64,000 nt of DNA, from the NCBI GenBank assembly GCA_014529385.2, contig CM043967.1, positions 86,913,278-86,977,277 of the forward strand. Reading direction: 5' to 3'. The notes under the pieces were generated by a model. That model had not been told where the DNA came from and ran no database searches. It was given only the letters and a program-made list of their open reading frames with translations. Shown piece by piece: positions 10,941 through 21,946 of this stretch. Position 1 is the first letter of the stretch. Each line of letters starts with the position of its first letter. This DNA is from Adiantum capillus-veneris. Its lineage: Eukaryota > Streptophyta > Polypodiopsida > Polypodiales > Pteridaceae. A program made the position numbers and the translations under genes.

Positions 10941-11126
10941 ATGATTTGATAAAAGAAATTTTATACCTTTAAGTTTTAACGCAAAAAACTCAAAAAAACA
11001 TCAATAAAATAAGGTAGGGTTTAAAAAATTACTGCTACACTGCTTTGAGAATGTGGAAAGCTGCCAAAAAATTTGGTGAAGACTTTTCAATGTACCTCTT
11101 TTGTGAAAAAGACAAGCACAGGCGTC

Positions 11127-11215
11127 GCCTTTATATAGCCACGGCGGGCCCGGCGGGGAAATAGCTTTACCCAGCGGGCCCGACGGGCAAACTAATTAGC
11201 CCGGCGGGCTACGAG
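11127..11215 (-). promoter_or_regulatory. TATA box with GC-rich repeats, minus strand
   Basis: The minus strand reads GGCTATATAAAGGCGACG (TATATAA at 11131-11137). It is preceded by a GC-rich block with three GCCCGNCGGGC-like repeats (about 11140-11215), in an otherwise AT-rich neighbourhood. The arrangement looks like a core promoter firing leftward, toward the satellite and, before the copia insertion, the minus-strand kinase gene. The link to the kinase is inference only. Confidence 0.45.
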
Positions 11216-11339
11216 CCGGTCTCCAGGTCTCCCTAGAGGTCAAAAAAGATGAATATCAATTAACATAATATTTGTTATTTTGCATTTCTATTGTTATTAA
11301 CCTGACATTATAGTGTGATCACGTCATTTTGAAATCCCT

Positions 11340-11850
11340 GACATTGCTAACAAGCATTCAAAGTTTAGTTAGCATACCTTCTTTGCTAGCTAGCAAAATG
11401 TGTATGCTTGTTAGCATACCTCTATGCTAGTTAGCATACATTTTGAGCTAGCTAGCATAATTTGTATTATAGTTAGCATACGTCTTTGCTAGTTATCGTA
11501 ATGTGTATTTTAGTTAGCATGCACATTATGCTAACCAAAAAAAATGGTATGCTAATTAGCAGAGACGTTATGTTTATTAGCATAAATTGTCCTCTAATTA
11601 GCATACCATCTATGCTAGCATACATTGTATGCTAATTAGCATACCATTTATGCTAATTAACATAGCATGTATGCTAATTAGCACACCATCAATCATAAGC
11701 ATACCATTAACATACACACAACTTTGCCTATTAACATTTTATATATGCTAATTAGCATACATTCTCTGCTAGTTAGCATACACACTATATTCATAGTTCC
11801 TTGTTAGCATATTTTGTATGCTAGTTAGCACACTTTGTATACTAGTTGGC
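11340..11850. repeat. cluster of TATGCTAATTAGCATA palindromes
   Basis: About twenty copies of GCTAGTTAGCATA / TATGCTAATTAGCATA are spaced irregularly (often 20-40 bp) over ~500 bp. The core TGCTAATTAGCA is a perfect inverted repeat. Spacer sequence is not conserved, so this is not an ordinary tandem satellite. A sparser set occurs at 1170-1380. Confidence 0.8.
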
Positions 11851-11970
11851 ATAGTTACCATAGAAAATATGAATGTCTACAGGATATAGATGCCTACCAT
11901 ACATGGAATGCTACTTGTCACATTATGCATACAAGCAATCATAATGGTATCAATGAAAACTAATAGGTGA

Positions 11971-12531
11971 ATGGAATACACAGGTATCAATGGTGCAGGA
12001 TATGAACCTGACAAGACACCTGTCAATCAAAGGAAAGAAGAGAAGCTTTGTAATGATGAATATGATGAGCTGTCTAGACAGCATGAAAGGGCAGATGTAA
12101 TGCCACAGCATGCGACAACGCACGAGGCTACTGCAAATGGTAAAGAAACAGATGATGATGATGAATATTTTATCATGATTACTCATCCCAAACCCAAGCC
12201 CCCTACAAATGATCAAACAAGCGTCTCAGAGGAAACAATTAGGAGTGTGCAGGAGGAAGGTAGGAGTGGTCAAGAGGAAGGTAGGAGTGCTCAAGAGGAA
12301 GGTTTCAGTACTGACAGTGGGCTGACTGCGCAAGACGCCGGTGACGACAGCCCCCTATAGGGTTTTGTAAACAAAGTGAAATTAAAGAGAAAAGGTGGCT
12401 TGGAACAGATTGTGGAAGAACCTGGGGACGAGAAATGTGTTACCCCTCAGAGCACCCTGGATGACATAAACAAACACAACAATGGTGAAAAGAAAGCCAT
12501 TCGCTCATGTGCTTGCAAGAAATTATGTTGA
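11971..12531 (+). pseudogene. acidic repeat-containing exon, one internal stop
   Basis: The frame from 11971 runs 187 codons to TGA 12529-12531 with one TAG at 12358-12360. It contains a DDDDEYF acidic patch, a tandem QEEGRSGQEEGRSAQEEG repeat (about 12250-12302), then basic KVKLKRKGG and a Cys-rich end SCACKKLC. No family is recognised. It lies on the same strand and about 180 bp upstream of the phosphatase-like exon, so it may be a 5' exon of that gene. Confidence that it was coding rests on the long frame continuing past the single stop. Confidence 0.35.
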
Positions 12532-12713
12532 ATCTGTTCCCTATTGTGTCCAAGTTATGTAGTGTTAGCAAGCTCCACACCCTATGGCATGTATCTCTCT
12601 AGATATTTGTAATGGAAAAACTCTTTTCAATATTATTTTATTATGCAATAGTTCAGTAGTTTTTGCTTGTCCTTTATGATGTCTTTATTCGATACCATTT
12701 CTGTGTCACAGGG

Positions 12714-12916
12714 CAAGAGAAATTGCAGTTAGTTGCCCTCCATGATTTGAATTATGCCATTGCATGCAAAACCATACAAAAGCTGCGTATTGCCAAGGCT
12801 AGACAACTACAAAAAGAAAAAGGCAAGATTGAGAAGCGCCTGGCTAGCTATCTTAAACGCTTAACGAAAATAAATGAGTACTTCAGTTATGTTCATCCCC
12901 CGAGGGAAGTTATTTA
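12714..12916 (+). pseudogene. phosphatase-like gene, exon part left of the LTR element
   Basis: A 3' splice site TTTCTGTGTCACAG precedes GGCAAGAGAAA at 12714. The exon is open and encodes a basic helical stretch (LRIAKARQLQKEKGKIEKR) followed by YFSYVHPPREVIY. The frame is interrupted exactly at the target duplication ATTTA of the LTR element (12912-12916) and resumes in frame at 18986. It is therefore the upstream part of the FCP1-like domain exon. Confidence 0.55.
12912..12916. repeat. target-site duplication ATTTA (left)
   Basis: ATTTA precedes the left LTR and is repeated at 18981-18985 after the right LTR, the expected 5-bp integration footprint. Confidence 0.88.
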
Positions 12917-13406
12917 TGCTACAGACGGAATTCATGGCTGCCCTACAAATCATCCAAGATAACACAATATAACACGTAAATCGGCAAATCCCCATACCTG
13001 ACAAATCCCATAGCACGGAATCGAAGCCATACGTGAACAGAGAGAGAGAGAGATTGAAAGCGCGAGAGGATAAAAGAGCGCGTGCAGACGCACCTCCTAG
13101 AGCGAAGTGCTACGCCGGCACGGTGAGAGAGAAGAGAAGAGAGGAGAGAAGAACAACGCGGACACTAGGTGCAATCTCCCCCGTGCAAGAGTGACCATTT
13201 CCCTCTTGCACGTATTTCATTTATAGATTTATTCAATGGTCAATGTGAGTACAAACTGGCCGGCCAGTCATAAATGGCCAAAGCTCATAAAGAGCACTTG
13301 AATAATAAAATGTACAATATATATTTCCATTCGCATAGGCCTAGCTCGGTCTAGTCCTTTCCACCTGTCAACTGTAATAAAATCATAAAATATCATTTCT
13401 ATAACA
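12917..13406 (-). repeat. LARD-like element 3' LTR
   Basis: This 490-bp copy pairs with 18480-18980. The differences are scattered, mostly transitions (roughly 4%), plus a short duplicated ACACGGTGAGAGAG in the other copy and a shorter GA run there. Confidence 0.9.
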
Positions 13407-13839
13407 TACCTCTCCGTTGGAAAGCAATTGTCCTCAGTTGTGAATAAAAATCTATAAACAATACTTGTCAAAAACAGTGATTAGTATGTTGTGTCAGAAA
13501 CATCACATAATAAAAGAAAAATTTATGAAACTACACACCATTAGCTTATGCCTGCCGTCATCCACATACTACCTATTCTAGTGTCCCATACCACTAGAAT
13601 AAGTAGTATATGTCATACCCTGATGAATCAGGATATCATTGGTCACACTCATCATTAATCTCATAAGATCAAGTCTCATCACATAAACACTACCATAATA
13701 ATCACCAGATACCAAATCCCAATCCAATTCCAATTTCAATTTCACAATATAAGTCCAAATCCAAATCACTTTCATTATGTACCCGGGTAACAAAATCATA
13801 CCAGTTGCAGTGGTGGCCAGCCACTGTAGCATGATTTTG

Positions 13840-14050
13840 TGATCGGTGTTGCCTAAATCGGCGAATCTACACCAATAAGACGTGCTGCCTAGATCGGCGA
13901 ATCTGCACTAATGCTGCCTAAATCGGCTAATCGGCATTCGGTATAAGTTTAAAAATCATGAATCTGCAATTTATCAATGTGCTGCCTAAATCGGCGAATC
14001 TGCACCAAGATGAGTATCTACACACTGCCTAAATCGGCGAATCTGTGTGC
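13840..14050. repeat. dispersed TGCCTAAATCGGCGAATCTG motif, 5 copies
   Basis: TGCCTAAATCGGCGAATCTG or near variants occur five times in 200 bp near the 3' end of the LARD-like element. AAATCGGCAAATCCCC in the LTRs is related. The copies are unevenly spaced. Confidence 0.75.
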
Positions 14051-15966
14051 ATGTGACCAATGGAGTAGACCAGGCATAAAAACATATAAAATGTACTACC
14101 TCATTCACACCACATTGGAGTAAGGTTGAGTAACAAAGTATGGACAAATTATTATGCATTGGTGGAAGCACCTCGGCTCATGTAAGTAGATGCATAGCGC
14201 AATATGAAATGATCGTAATAGCAATTTCATTTAATACAAGTATTGACACCATGTTAGAGAATTTAGGTAAGTAAAAAGAGCATACTGTCTGTTACAAAAT
14301 AGATGGTCAACAAGACGATAAGAAAGGTATTTGCGTTGAATTTTTGTAACCGTGTTGTTCTCTATGGAATAGTGTATCAGTAGGACTTTGAAAATCATAG
14401 AATTTTGAGAGAGTCCTATTAGTATATGATTGCTTGTGTTTACGAGATGATTTTTTTAAAAACAAAAAACAAATAAAAAAAATAAAAATAAAAAATAAAA
14501 ATTAAAATGCGGAGAGAACTCACCTGTGTGCTTTCTGTAAACCATTAGACTCTGGATGATGTACTGCATCTGAAAATATGTACTAGTTTGTGCGTGGGGA
14601 GAGAGGTACAAGTAGGAGACAACTGCAACTAGAAAACTTAGACCAAAGTATAGGTAACAGATCCAAAATGTGGTAGTGTGGGAGTAATAATTAGTCATGA
14701 ACTTGACAACTACAAAGGGGATTAGTATACAACGCAGACAAATATGAGACAACTGAGTGGAAAAGAGATTTTCTATAGTTTTAACTTAATAAATGTATGA
14801 ACCACATTTGATTTGAGTTTATAGATGAATGTAAGAGGCGAAATTACAGTACACGAATTACTTATAGACATCTACTAAATGAAGCAGTCCTCTTGATGTT
14901 GTCTCAAAAATGCTTAATAAAAGAATTTATTATTATTATTATTTTTTATCATTTTTATTGTTCAAAGGTTGTTGACTAGTGTTTAGTCATCATGTAAATG
15001 CTACATTATAAACAGTAGATTGATCCAACAAATACAGAAAACAATGCAAAATTAATTTGACCTTAGCTGCTCTATCAGACATTTTGAGTTAGACCTCAAA
15101 GTATGTAAAAGAATATGCATCAAGAAAATGCATGGCAAGACCAAAAACTTAAGCTCCTCTTTTAAACTTGTATTAGGTACATAGTATAAGAGTCTGCAGC
15201 GTGTACAAATTACGTAAACTAGGCTAAATAATTCCTTGAAAGTCAGATAATACAAACCACACGAGGTAAAACCTTGTTAGTCAAAATTAAGGGAATTTAA
15301 TGTGTAATTAGTTGAAATAGAAGAATAAAGATCGCACAAGTAGGGATGCCGATTTGCGCATTAACGAGACACTCATATAGTAGGTGTGTTAATTTGTGTG
15401 GTTACATGTAATGGTCATGGATAGTGTACCAAAAATGCAACCAAGATAGACAGGTCACATTGTCAGCTTGCTGAAAATAGCATAGTTGGAATTAATAATC
15501 ATATTTTACTAGATATATGATAAACAACTACATATTTACTAAGAAACTATATAAACATAATACTTATCTAAGCTCTAACCAATAACATCAAATATATAAA
15601 ACTGTATACAATCATTATCTTCTCTATATATTTATTTAGATGGTTTTTTAAATAATTATAATAATAATGATAAATTCAATTGTTTGATTATGATACTAAT
15701 ACAGTCTAGAACTATAAAAAACGTATAACACTATTGATTTCAATTACCAAAACGAAATGGGGGGTGAAGAGAGAGGGAGAATGAATTGTTAGTCATCGTC
15801 AAAATTTCTTATGAGACCCATCGGCTAGAATCCTTGTGGATCCAATTTAATATCCAGGTACAAAAATAAAATGAAGTAAAATGGAAGATTGTTATGAGAA
15901 ATGTTGTCCGAGAAAGTATTGCACGGGTCGTCGAAAAGATTCGTCAGTGTGTACTGCTGCCACTGT

Positions 15967-15992
15967 CGTCGGAGGGGGGGGGGGGGGGGGGG
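15967..15992 (+). repeat. poly-G tract (~20 G)
   Basis: GGAGGGGGGGGG continues as about 20 consecutive G. Such runs can form G-quadruplexes and are error-prone in sequencing, so the length is uncertain. Confidence 0.8.
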
Positions 15993-17799
15993 TCAGAATG
16001 CTACATTAATCGCCTTCAAAGGCCAAACTTACCTATGATACAATCTCGATGGAGCTAATTACAATATCTAGGTATAAAAATAAAACAAAGTGAAGTGTGA
16101 AACTAAGGCAACAGCCTAAAATCTGCATGTTAAAACCATCATCAGCATTGTCGTGAATGCCCGATGGTGCTCCACAGTGGGCGGTGTCGCAGAAAGCGGT
16201 CATTGCAGAGCTGCGTCAATGTTCGCTGCAGTAGGTAGCTAGACTGGTCATCGAAGAGCTTCATCAAGTACCGCCTCTATAGTTAGTCAGATTAGGCTAG
16301 GGGAGAGGGAGAAAGTGGGGGTGAGAGGGAGAGAGTAGACGACTTCGAACTACCATAAGTGGGGGTTTTGTGGCAGGTCATGAGCAACTTTGGGGTGCTA
16401 GTGTAAGGGGAAGAGCAGGTTGGTACAAATCGATAGCAATGCAAAAATCTATATTGTGAATGTGTGCTCTATCCAAAGGTGTTTGCCCGAGATTTTCTCC
16501 GAGCCTGGGTCTTCTCATCGTGGATGCAGACCTTTTTGTTGTTTTTTTTCCCTTGTGAGGCATGCATGTGCATTTGGAGTCCCAAAGACAAATTTAGGCT
16601 TTAGTTGCTGAGCCACTTGGGCCATTTGTGTAATAATGGAGAGCTGCATCTTGCGTTTGCATTCATACAGGGCGCCACTATATGTCCAATCCATTGCGAA
16701 CAACAAAGAGATTTCCTCCAAGGGGGCTCTCATAGGCTTGCCTGGGCTTCTTCACAAGAAGAGGAGACTGCCTCTCACATGGCGCCTGCTAGCTCCCTGC
16801 CACCACATGCAAGAGGAAGGTAACAGCCATGCGAGGAGGAAGGGGGATGTGGCATACACAGAATCGCAGTTGACCCGGAAGAGGGAGAAAGAGTGAGAGT
16901 GTTTGTAGCGGCTGATCTTGGAGAGAGAAAAAAAAAGAGAGATGAGCACTAGACACATGCAGACAGCTGCCCAGGGTGAGGGAGTTGAGTGGGGTGTGAC
17001 CATTATATCTCAAGTTTGAGTGGCGCCATGTGTGTAGGAGTTGGCATGCACAGCTAGAGTGGCACCGAGGGAGCTGGTGAGTGGACTAATGGTACACATT
17101 GCATGTTAGTCGAGAGGTGATAACCCAAACAAAAGGGTGGGGAAGCACCACACGGACCTCCAGTTTGCATGCACCCAGGGCAGCACTACATACAATATGG
17201 TTGCGACTAGTGATTGAGAGAAGATAGAGCAGCTGCATGGAAGGTTGGTGGGCGAGTTGGCAGAGCGCAGCTGTAACCGCAAAGGAGTGGAGCGCAACTA
17301 GTGTGACCGCAAAGGAGTGGTAGAGTGCAACCAGTGTAACCACCACTGGAGGGCAACCGTAGGAAACAGAGAGTTTAATGGTTGGAGGTGTGTGGCATGG
17401 GATTAAAGAAAAAACGGCGTCCACACAACTGTGTGCTTTTGTGTAGTGAACTACCGCTTCAGCATGGCGGCCAGTGCTTCATCCAGAGAGAGAGAGTTGG
17501 GTGGCTACGGACTGGAGAGAGAGAGAGAGAAAGGTTTCAGTGGGTGGGCACATGCACAGATCATCACCGCAGGAGAGAGAGAGAGAGAAACCGCATGAGC
17601 TTAGCGCCGACATGCAAGAGAGAGAGGGAGAGTATGTTGATGTTGCTTGTGAAGTGACCACAACCACAAAATTGCATGGCGGCTCTGGTTGGCAAGTGAG
17701 GGACAGAGTAATCTGATGACGAGGGGGCATGTGTGTGTGCGCGACACTGTGAGAGAAAGAGTCTGGCGGCAGTGAGAACTAGCGGCCTATGATGGCTTG

Positions 17800-17802
<3 letters not shown>

Positions 17803-17873
<71 letters not shown>
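17803..17873 (+). repeat. compound microsatellite (GT)n(GA)n
   Basis: About 19 GT units are followed directly by about 15 GA units within the LARD-like element. Open frames across it (poly Cys-Val and Glu-Arg) are artefacts of the repeat. Confidence 0.95.
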
Positions 17874-17877
<4 letters not shown>

Positions 17878-18466
17878 TTGAAACTGCCTGGCTCTATCCG
17901 CCATGCTGCACCCGAGCTCGGTCTACCCTGCTGCTCGCGATGTCATGCATCTCCTGGTCACGATCGATCTCCTATGATTTTTTTAAAAATTATTTTTATA
18001 AATATCCTTGTTAATTATAAATTTCGGGCTTAACTTGGGATAGGTTTCCATGAGAAATTGCGAATATGATGTTACTTTTAATTCCCTCTGACAGAACACC
18101 TCCAATCCTTCTCTTACTACTCTTCTTCTATCAGATCTCTCCTTGATCTTATACCTCTAGCGCCGTACCAAACTTCCTATATACCCAATACTCACATGAT
18201 TATTCATGCGGATGATATTGTAAATGAAATGTACTGCTAATTTATGTATTAATTCTAGTATAGCAAGCTTCGGCTATCATAAACAATTAATTTCTTCGTG
18301 ATGCAATTCAAGCAACGATGCATTAATGTAATCATTAAAACAAAAACATTCATTTTGAAAACATCATAAACTTATCTTCGATATTTGGAAGTGAAGACGA
18401 TAGCCATAAGTTGGTTGCTATGACTTCCTTTGTTGTTCTCCACAACATATAGGAGCGTTTCCTTGT

Positions 18467-18478
18467 GCTCTGATACCA
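18467..18478 (-). other. primer-binding site of LARD-like element (tRNA-iMet)
   Basis: The minus strand reads TGGTATCAGAGC, an exact initiator-Met site, one base inside the 5' LTR. Confidence 0.88.
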
Positions 18479-18479
18479 G

Positions 18480-18980
18480 TGCTACAGACGGAAGTCGCCG
18501 CTGCCCTGCAAATCATCCAAGATAACACAATATAACACATAAATCGGCAAATCCCCATACCTGACAAATCCCATAGCACGGAATCGAAGCCATACGCGAA
18601 CAGAGAGAGAGATTGAGAGCGCGAGAGGATAAAAGAGCGCGTGCAGACGCACCTCCTAGAGCGAAGTGCTACCCCGACACGGTGAGAGAGACACGGTGAG
18701 AGAGAAGAGAAGACAGGAGAGAAGAACAACGCGGACACTGGGTGCAATCTCCCCCCGTGCAAGAGTGACCATTTCCCTTTTGCACGTATTTCATTTATAG
18801 ATTTCTTCAATGGTCAATGTGAGTACAAACTGGCCGGCCGGTCATAAATGGCCAAAGCTCATAAAGAGCACTTGAATAATAAAATGTACAATATATATTT
18901 CCATTCGCATAGGCCTAGCTCGATCTAGTCCTTTCCACCTATCAACTATAATAAAATCATAAAATATCATTTCTATAACA
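18480..18980 (-). repeat. LARD-like element 5' LTR
   Basis: This 501-bp copy pairs with 12917-13406 and is followed by ATTTA (18981-18985). Confidence 0.9.
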
Positions 18981-18985
18981 ATTTA

Positions 18986-19296
18986 TGGTGAGTGGTATGC
19001 ACTACCACACCCAATATGCGTGCCAAAGCCATTGCCAGACGAGGGGCGCTCTTTGGTTCTTGATTTTAAATGGCTTTCTTGTTCAAGTTGTAGAGTCAAT
19101 GCACGGTGACATTCCCCCTAAACATGCAGGGGGAATGATAAAGTACAATATGCAAGATAGGAGGTTGGTATTTTGTCGCAAAGATAGGCAAATTTTTTTG
19201 GATTGGTGCCTCCGGTTTTTCCATGTGTATATATGGAGTACCAGCATGACACCTAAAGTGAATGCAATATTAAAAATAGTATTCAAAGATTTATAA
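18986..19296 (+). pseudogene. FCP1/NIF-like HAD phosphatase domain, frameshifted
   Basis: The exon resumes after the LTR element and reads PLPDEGRSLVLD, then a one-base shift in the T-run at 19064-19067 moves the frame to LNGFLVQVVESMHGDI (19066 on). The result matches the LDLNGxL start of plant FCP1/NLI-interacting-factor domains, where the first Asp is the catalytic nucleophile of HAD enzymes. Further on, LVFCRKDRQIFLDWC and FHVYIWSTSM fit the R-x-x-x-x-FL...F.V.IWSS part. These proteins dephosphorylate Ser or Thr residues, classically of the RNA polymerase II tail; the substrate here is unknown. The frame ends at TAA 19294-19296, before the C-terminal DD motif expected in the family. Frameshift plus LTR insertion make it a pseudogene in this allele. 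Confidence 0.6.
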
Positions 19297-19394
19297 AAAA
19301 TATGTCGAAACACTTGACACGTGTGGTAGTAGGGCGTTTCTGGCATTCCCAACCTTGTAAGTCTTATTGTCTTCAACTGCTCGGAGATAATCTT

Positions 19395-20151
19395 ACTGAT
19401 CCCTTCTTGATCCTTGCTATCTGGTTCCCTTTTCTTTTCTTTTTTGTCTTTAGACTTCTCCATTTTGGAAAGTATTTTCTTATTCTTACTCTTTCTAGTA
19501 TTCTTCTTTTTTTCAGACCACCCACTGTCTTCATCATCAAAATCCCTGTCAGATTTTGAGTCTTTCTTATGAGAGGAGCTATCAATCTCCTCATTCTCTA
19601 TATCAGTTTTTGATTCTAAATCTTACTTCTTGGAAGATCTTCTCCTTTTCTCAAGGCTTTCATTCCTTCTTTCAGCTCTCATGACAAACTCCACTAACTC
19701 ATTAAAGTGGTCTTCATTCACAATCAGACCTCTTCCTCCTGCTAAACTACTTAGTTTCTTTTTTATTCCTCAACATAAATAATCCCCCAAAGGATGGCCT
19801 TTGGGCTTCCAACAGCCTATTGTTAAGGTTCCTGAATTTTTGTGCATAATCTTCCACCAGAAACTTCTTTTGCTTCATCTTCCTCATCTTGATCAAGATG
19901 TCCTCAAGGGTCTTCTCCTCCCTCAACCTTGCCAAAAATCCTATCTTCAAAGCTTCATATGTTGTAAAAGCTACAATACCATACATTATAACCCATGCCA
20001 TATCCTTCCCTTGAAATGTTGCAACAAAATCCTCCTTTTTGGTCTCATCATTGTGGATCACATTGTACCCACTTGCCATCCACCTAGTCTTGAACTGCCC
20101 AATGTATCCATCAACATCCTCCTTTGAATTTTTGCTAAACCTAGCACTCAC
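19395..20151 (-). pseudogene. retrotransposon gag fragment
   Basis: The minus-strand frame 20151-19747 has a gag-like helical body (DVDGYIGQFKTRWMASGYNV, FVATFQGKDMAWVIMYGI, KKFLVEDYAQKFRNLNNRL). Past a frame break it continues into a Lys-, Glu- and Asp-rich tail to about 19395. Size and pattern fit the Retrotrans_gag class of Ty3/gypsy. No zinc knuckle, LTR or pol is attached, so it is an orphan fragment between the phosphatase-like gene and the tRNA-like satellite. Confidence 0.5.
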
Positions 20152-20261
20152 ACTCTAGGACTGGGTGCAGGTTGAGATTATGCAAAGACTGATTGTATAC
20201 GTGGTTGTTGTATTGGTAAAGCTTTTGGTGTCCAAACATGGTTGGTTTACCTGAGAGGAAA

Positions 20262-20882
20262 CACACATAGAGAGAGAGAGAGTGAGAGAGACAGAGAGAG
20301 AGTCTCACAAAGAGAGAAGAAGAAGAAGAATAAGAAGAAAGATAAGAGAGTTTTAATGTCGTAGGAAACTATTCCAAGAGACCTTAAAGACCTAGCCGAT
20401 GAGGAGAGTTGAAGTCAAGACTTGCTATTCAAGATGGAAATGGCATAACCAATTTATCACACTTGGGTGATAGAAAGGTTATACCATTTTCCTCTTTTTA
20501 TTAGCATACACACACACACACCCAAGAAGAAGAGATTTTTAACATCGTAGGAAACTATCCCAAGAGACCTTCAAGGTCTAGCCGACGAGGAGAGTTGAAC
20601 TCAAGACCTGGTATTCAAGAGGGAAATGGCATAAACAATCTACCACACTCGGGTGATAGAAAGTTTATGCCATTTTCCTCTTTTTATTAGCACGCGCGCA
20701 CGCACACACACAAAAGAAGAAGAGAGTTTTAATGTCATAGTAAACATTCCCAAGAGACCTTAAAGATCTAGTCCACGAGGAGAGTTGAACTCAAGACCTG
20801 TTATTCAATAGGAAAGTGGCACAACCAATCTACCACACTTGGGTGCGATAGAAAGGTTATACCATTTTCCTCTTTTTATTAG

Positions 20883-20934
<52 letters not shown>

Positions 20935-21295
20935 AGAAGAAGAGAGTTTTAATGTTGTAGGAATTTATCCCAAGAGACCTTGAAGATCTATGCAACAAGG
21001 AGAGTTGAACTCAAGAACTGCTATTCAAGAGGCAAATGGCATAACCAATCTACCACACTTGGGTGATAGAAAGATTATACCCGTTTCCTCTTTTAACTAG
21101 CACACACACACATACACACACACCCGAGAAGAAGAGAGTTTTAACATCATAGAAAACTATCCCAAGAGACTCGAAAGATCTATCCGATGAGGAGAGTTGA
21201 ACTCAAGGCCTATTATTCAAAAGGGAAATGTCATAACCAATCTACCACACTTAGGTGATAGAAAGGTCATACCAATTTTCTCTTTTTATTAGCAT

Positions 21296-21346
<51 letters not shown>

Positions 21347-21946
21347 AGAAGAAGAGAGTTTTAATGTCATAGCAAACTATCCCAAGAGACGTTAAAGCTC
21401 TAGCCGACGAAGAGAGTTGAACTCAAGACCTGTTATTCAAGAGGGAAATGGCATAACCAATCTAACACAAGTGGGTGATAGGAAGGGTATACCATTTTCC
21501 TCTTTTTATTACTGCACGCGCGCACACACACACACACACCTGAGATGAAGAGAGTTTGAATGTCATAGGAAACTATCCCAAGAGACCTTATAGATCTAGC
21601 GAACGAGGAGAGTTGAACTCAAGACCTCTTATTCAAGAGCGAAATGGCATAACCAATCTACCACAATTGGGTGATAGAAAGGTTATACCATTTTCCTCTT
21701 TTTATTAGCACACACACATACCCAAGAAGAAGAGAGTTTTAACATCGTTGGAAACTATCCCAAGAGACCTTAAAGATATAGCCGACAAGGAGAGTTGAAC
21801 TCAAGACCTCTTATTCACAGGGAAATGGCATAACCAATCTACCACCCTTGGGTGATAGAAAGGTCATACCATTTTCCTCTTTTTATTATAGCACACACAC
21901 ACACACACACACACACACCCACACGAGAAGTAGAGAGTTTTAACGT
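20262..21946 (-). repeat. tRNA-like tandem repeat with embedded (CA)n, nine copies
   Basis: The landmark AGAGTTTTAAYGTYRTAGRAAA recurs at about 20343, 20536, 20727, 20946, 21138, 21357, 21549, 21736 and 21935, giving a period of 187-219 bp; the variation comes from a (CA)n tract of changing length in each unit. Read on the minus strand, each unit contains GTGTGGTAGATTGGTTATGCC and, about 35 bp on, AGTTCAACTCT. These resemble the A and B boxes of a tRNA gene. The array is interrupted at 21946 by the family-1 element; the continuation is now at 28640-30669 in the opposite orientation. Confidence 0.85.

Larger units (their letters stand above)
13407..18479. other. LARD-like interior, non-coding
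   Basis: No protein homology is visible on either strand. It holds the CGGCGAATC motif cluster, an AT-rich block (about 15500-15720), a poly-G run (15967-15992), GA-rich blocks and a (GT)n(GA)n microsatellite (17803-17873). Confidence 0.7.
12917..18980 (-). mobile_element. non-coding LTR retrotransposon (LARD-like), 6.06 kb
   Basis: The element has two LTRs (12917-13406 and 18480-18980) beginning TGCTACAG and ending TATAACA on the plus strand, a 5-bp duplication, and on the minus strand TGGTATCAGAGC one base after the 5' LTR. The 5-kb interior has no frame resembling gag or pol, only short noise frames, microsatellites and a poly-G run. It therefore fits the large retrotransposon derivative (LARD) class, mobilised by proteins from another element. 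The initiator-Met primer site fits copia or chromovirus helpers but does not decide between them. Confidence 0.9.

Noticed and set aside
12917-18980. Genes inside the LARD-like interior (frames at 14456-14752, 16636-17730, 18418-18810)
   Set aside because: Short, low-complexity or repeat-derived, with no recognisable domains; some are the LTR read in frame.
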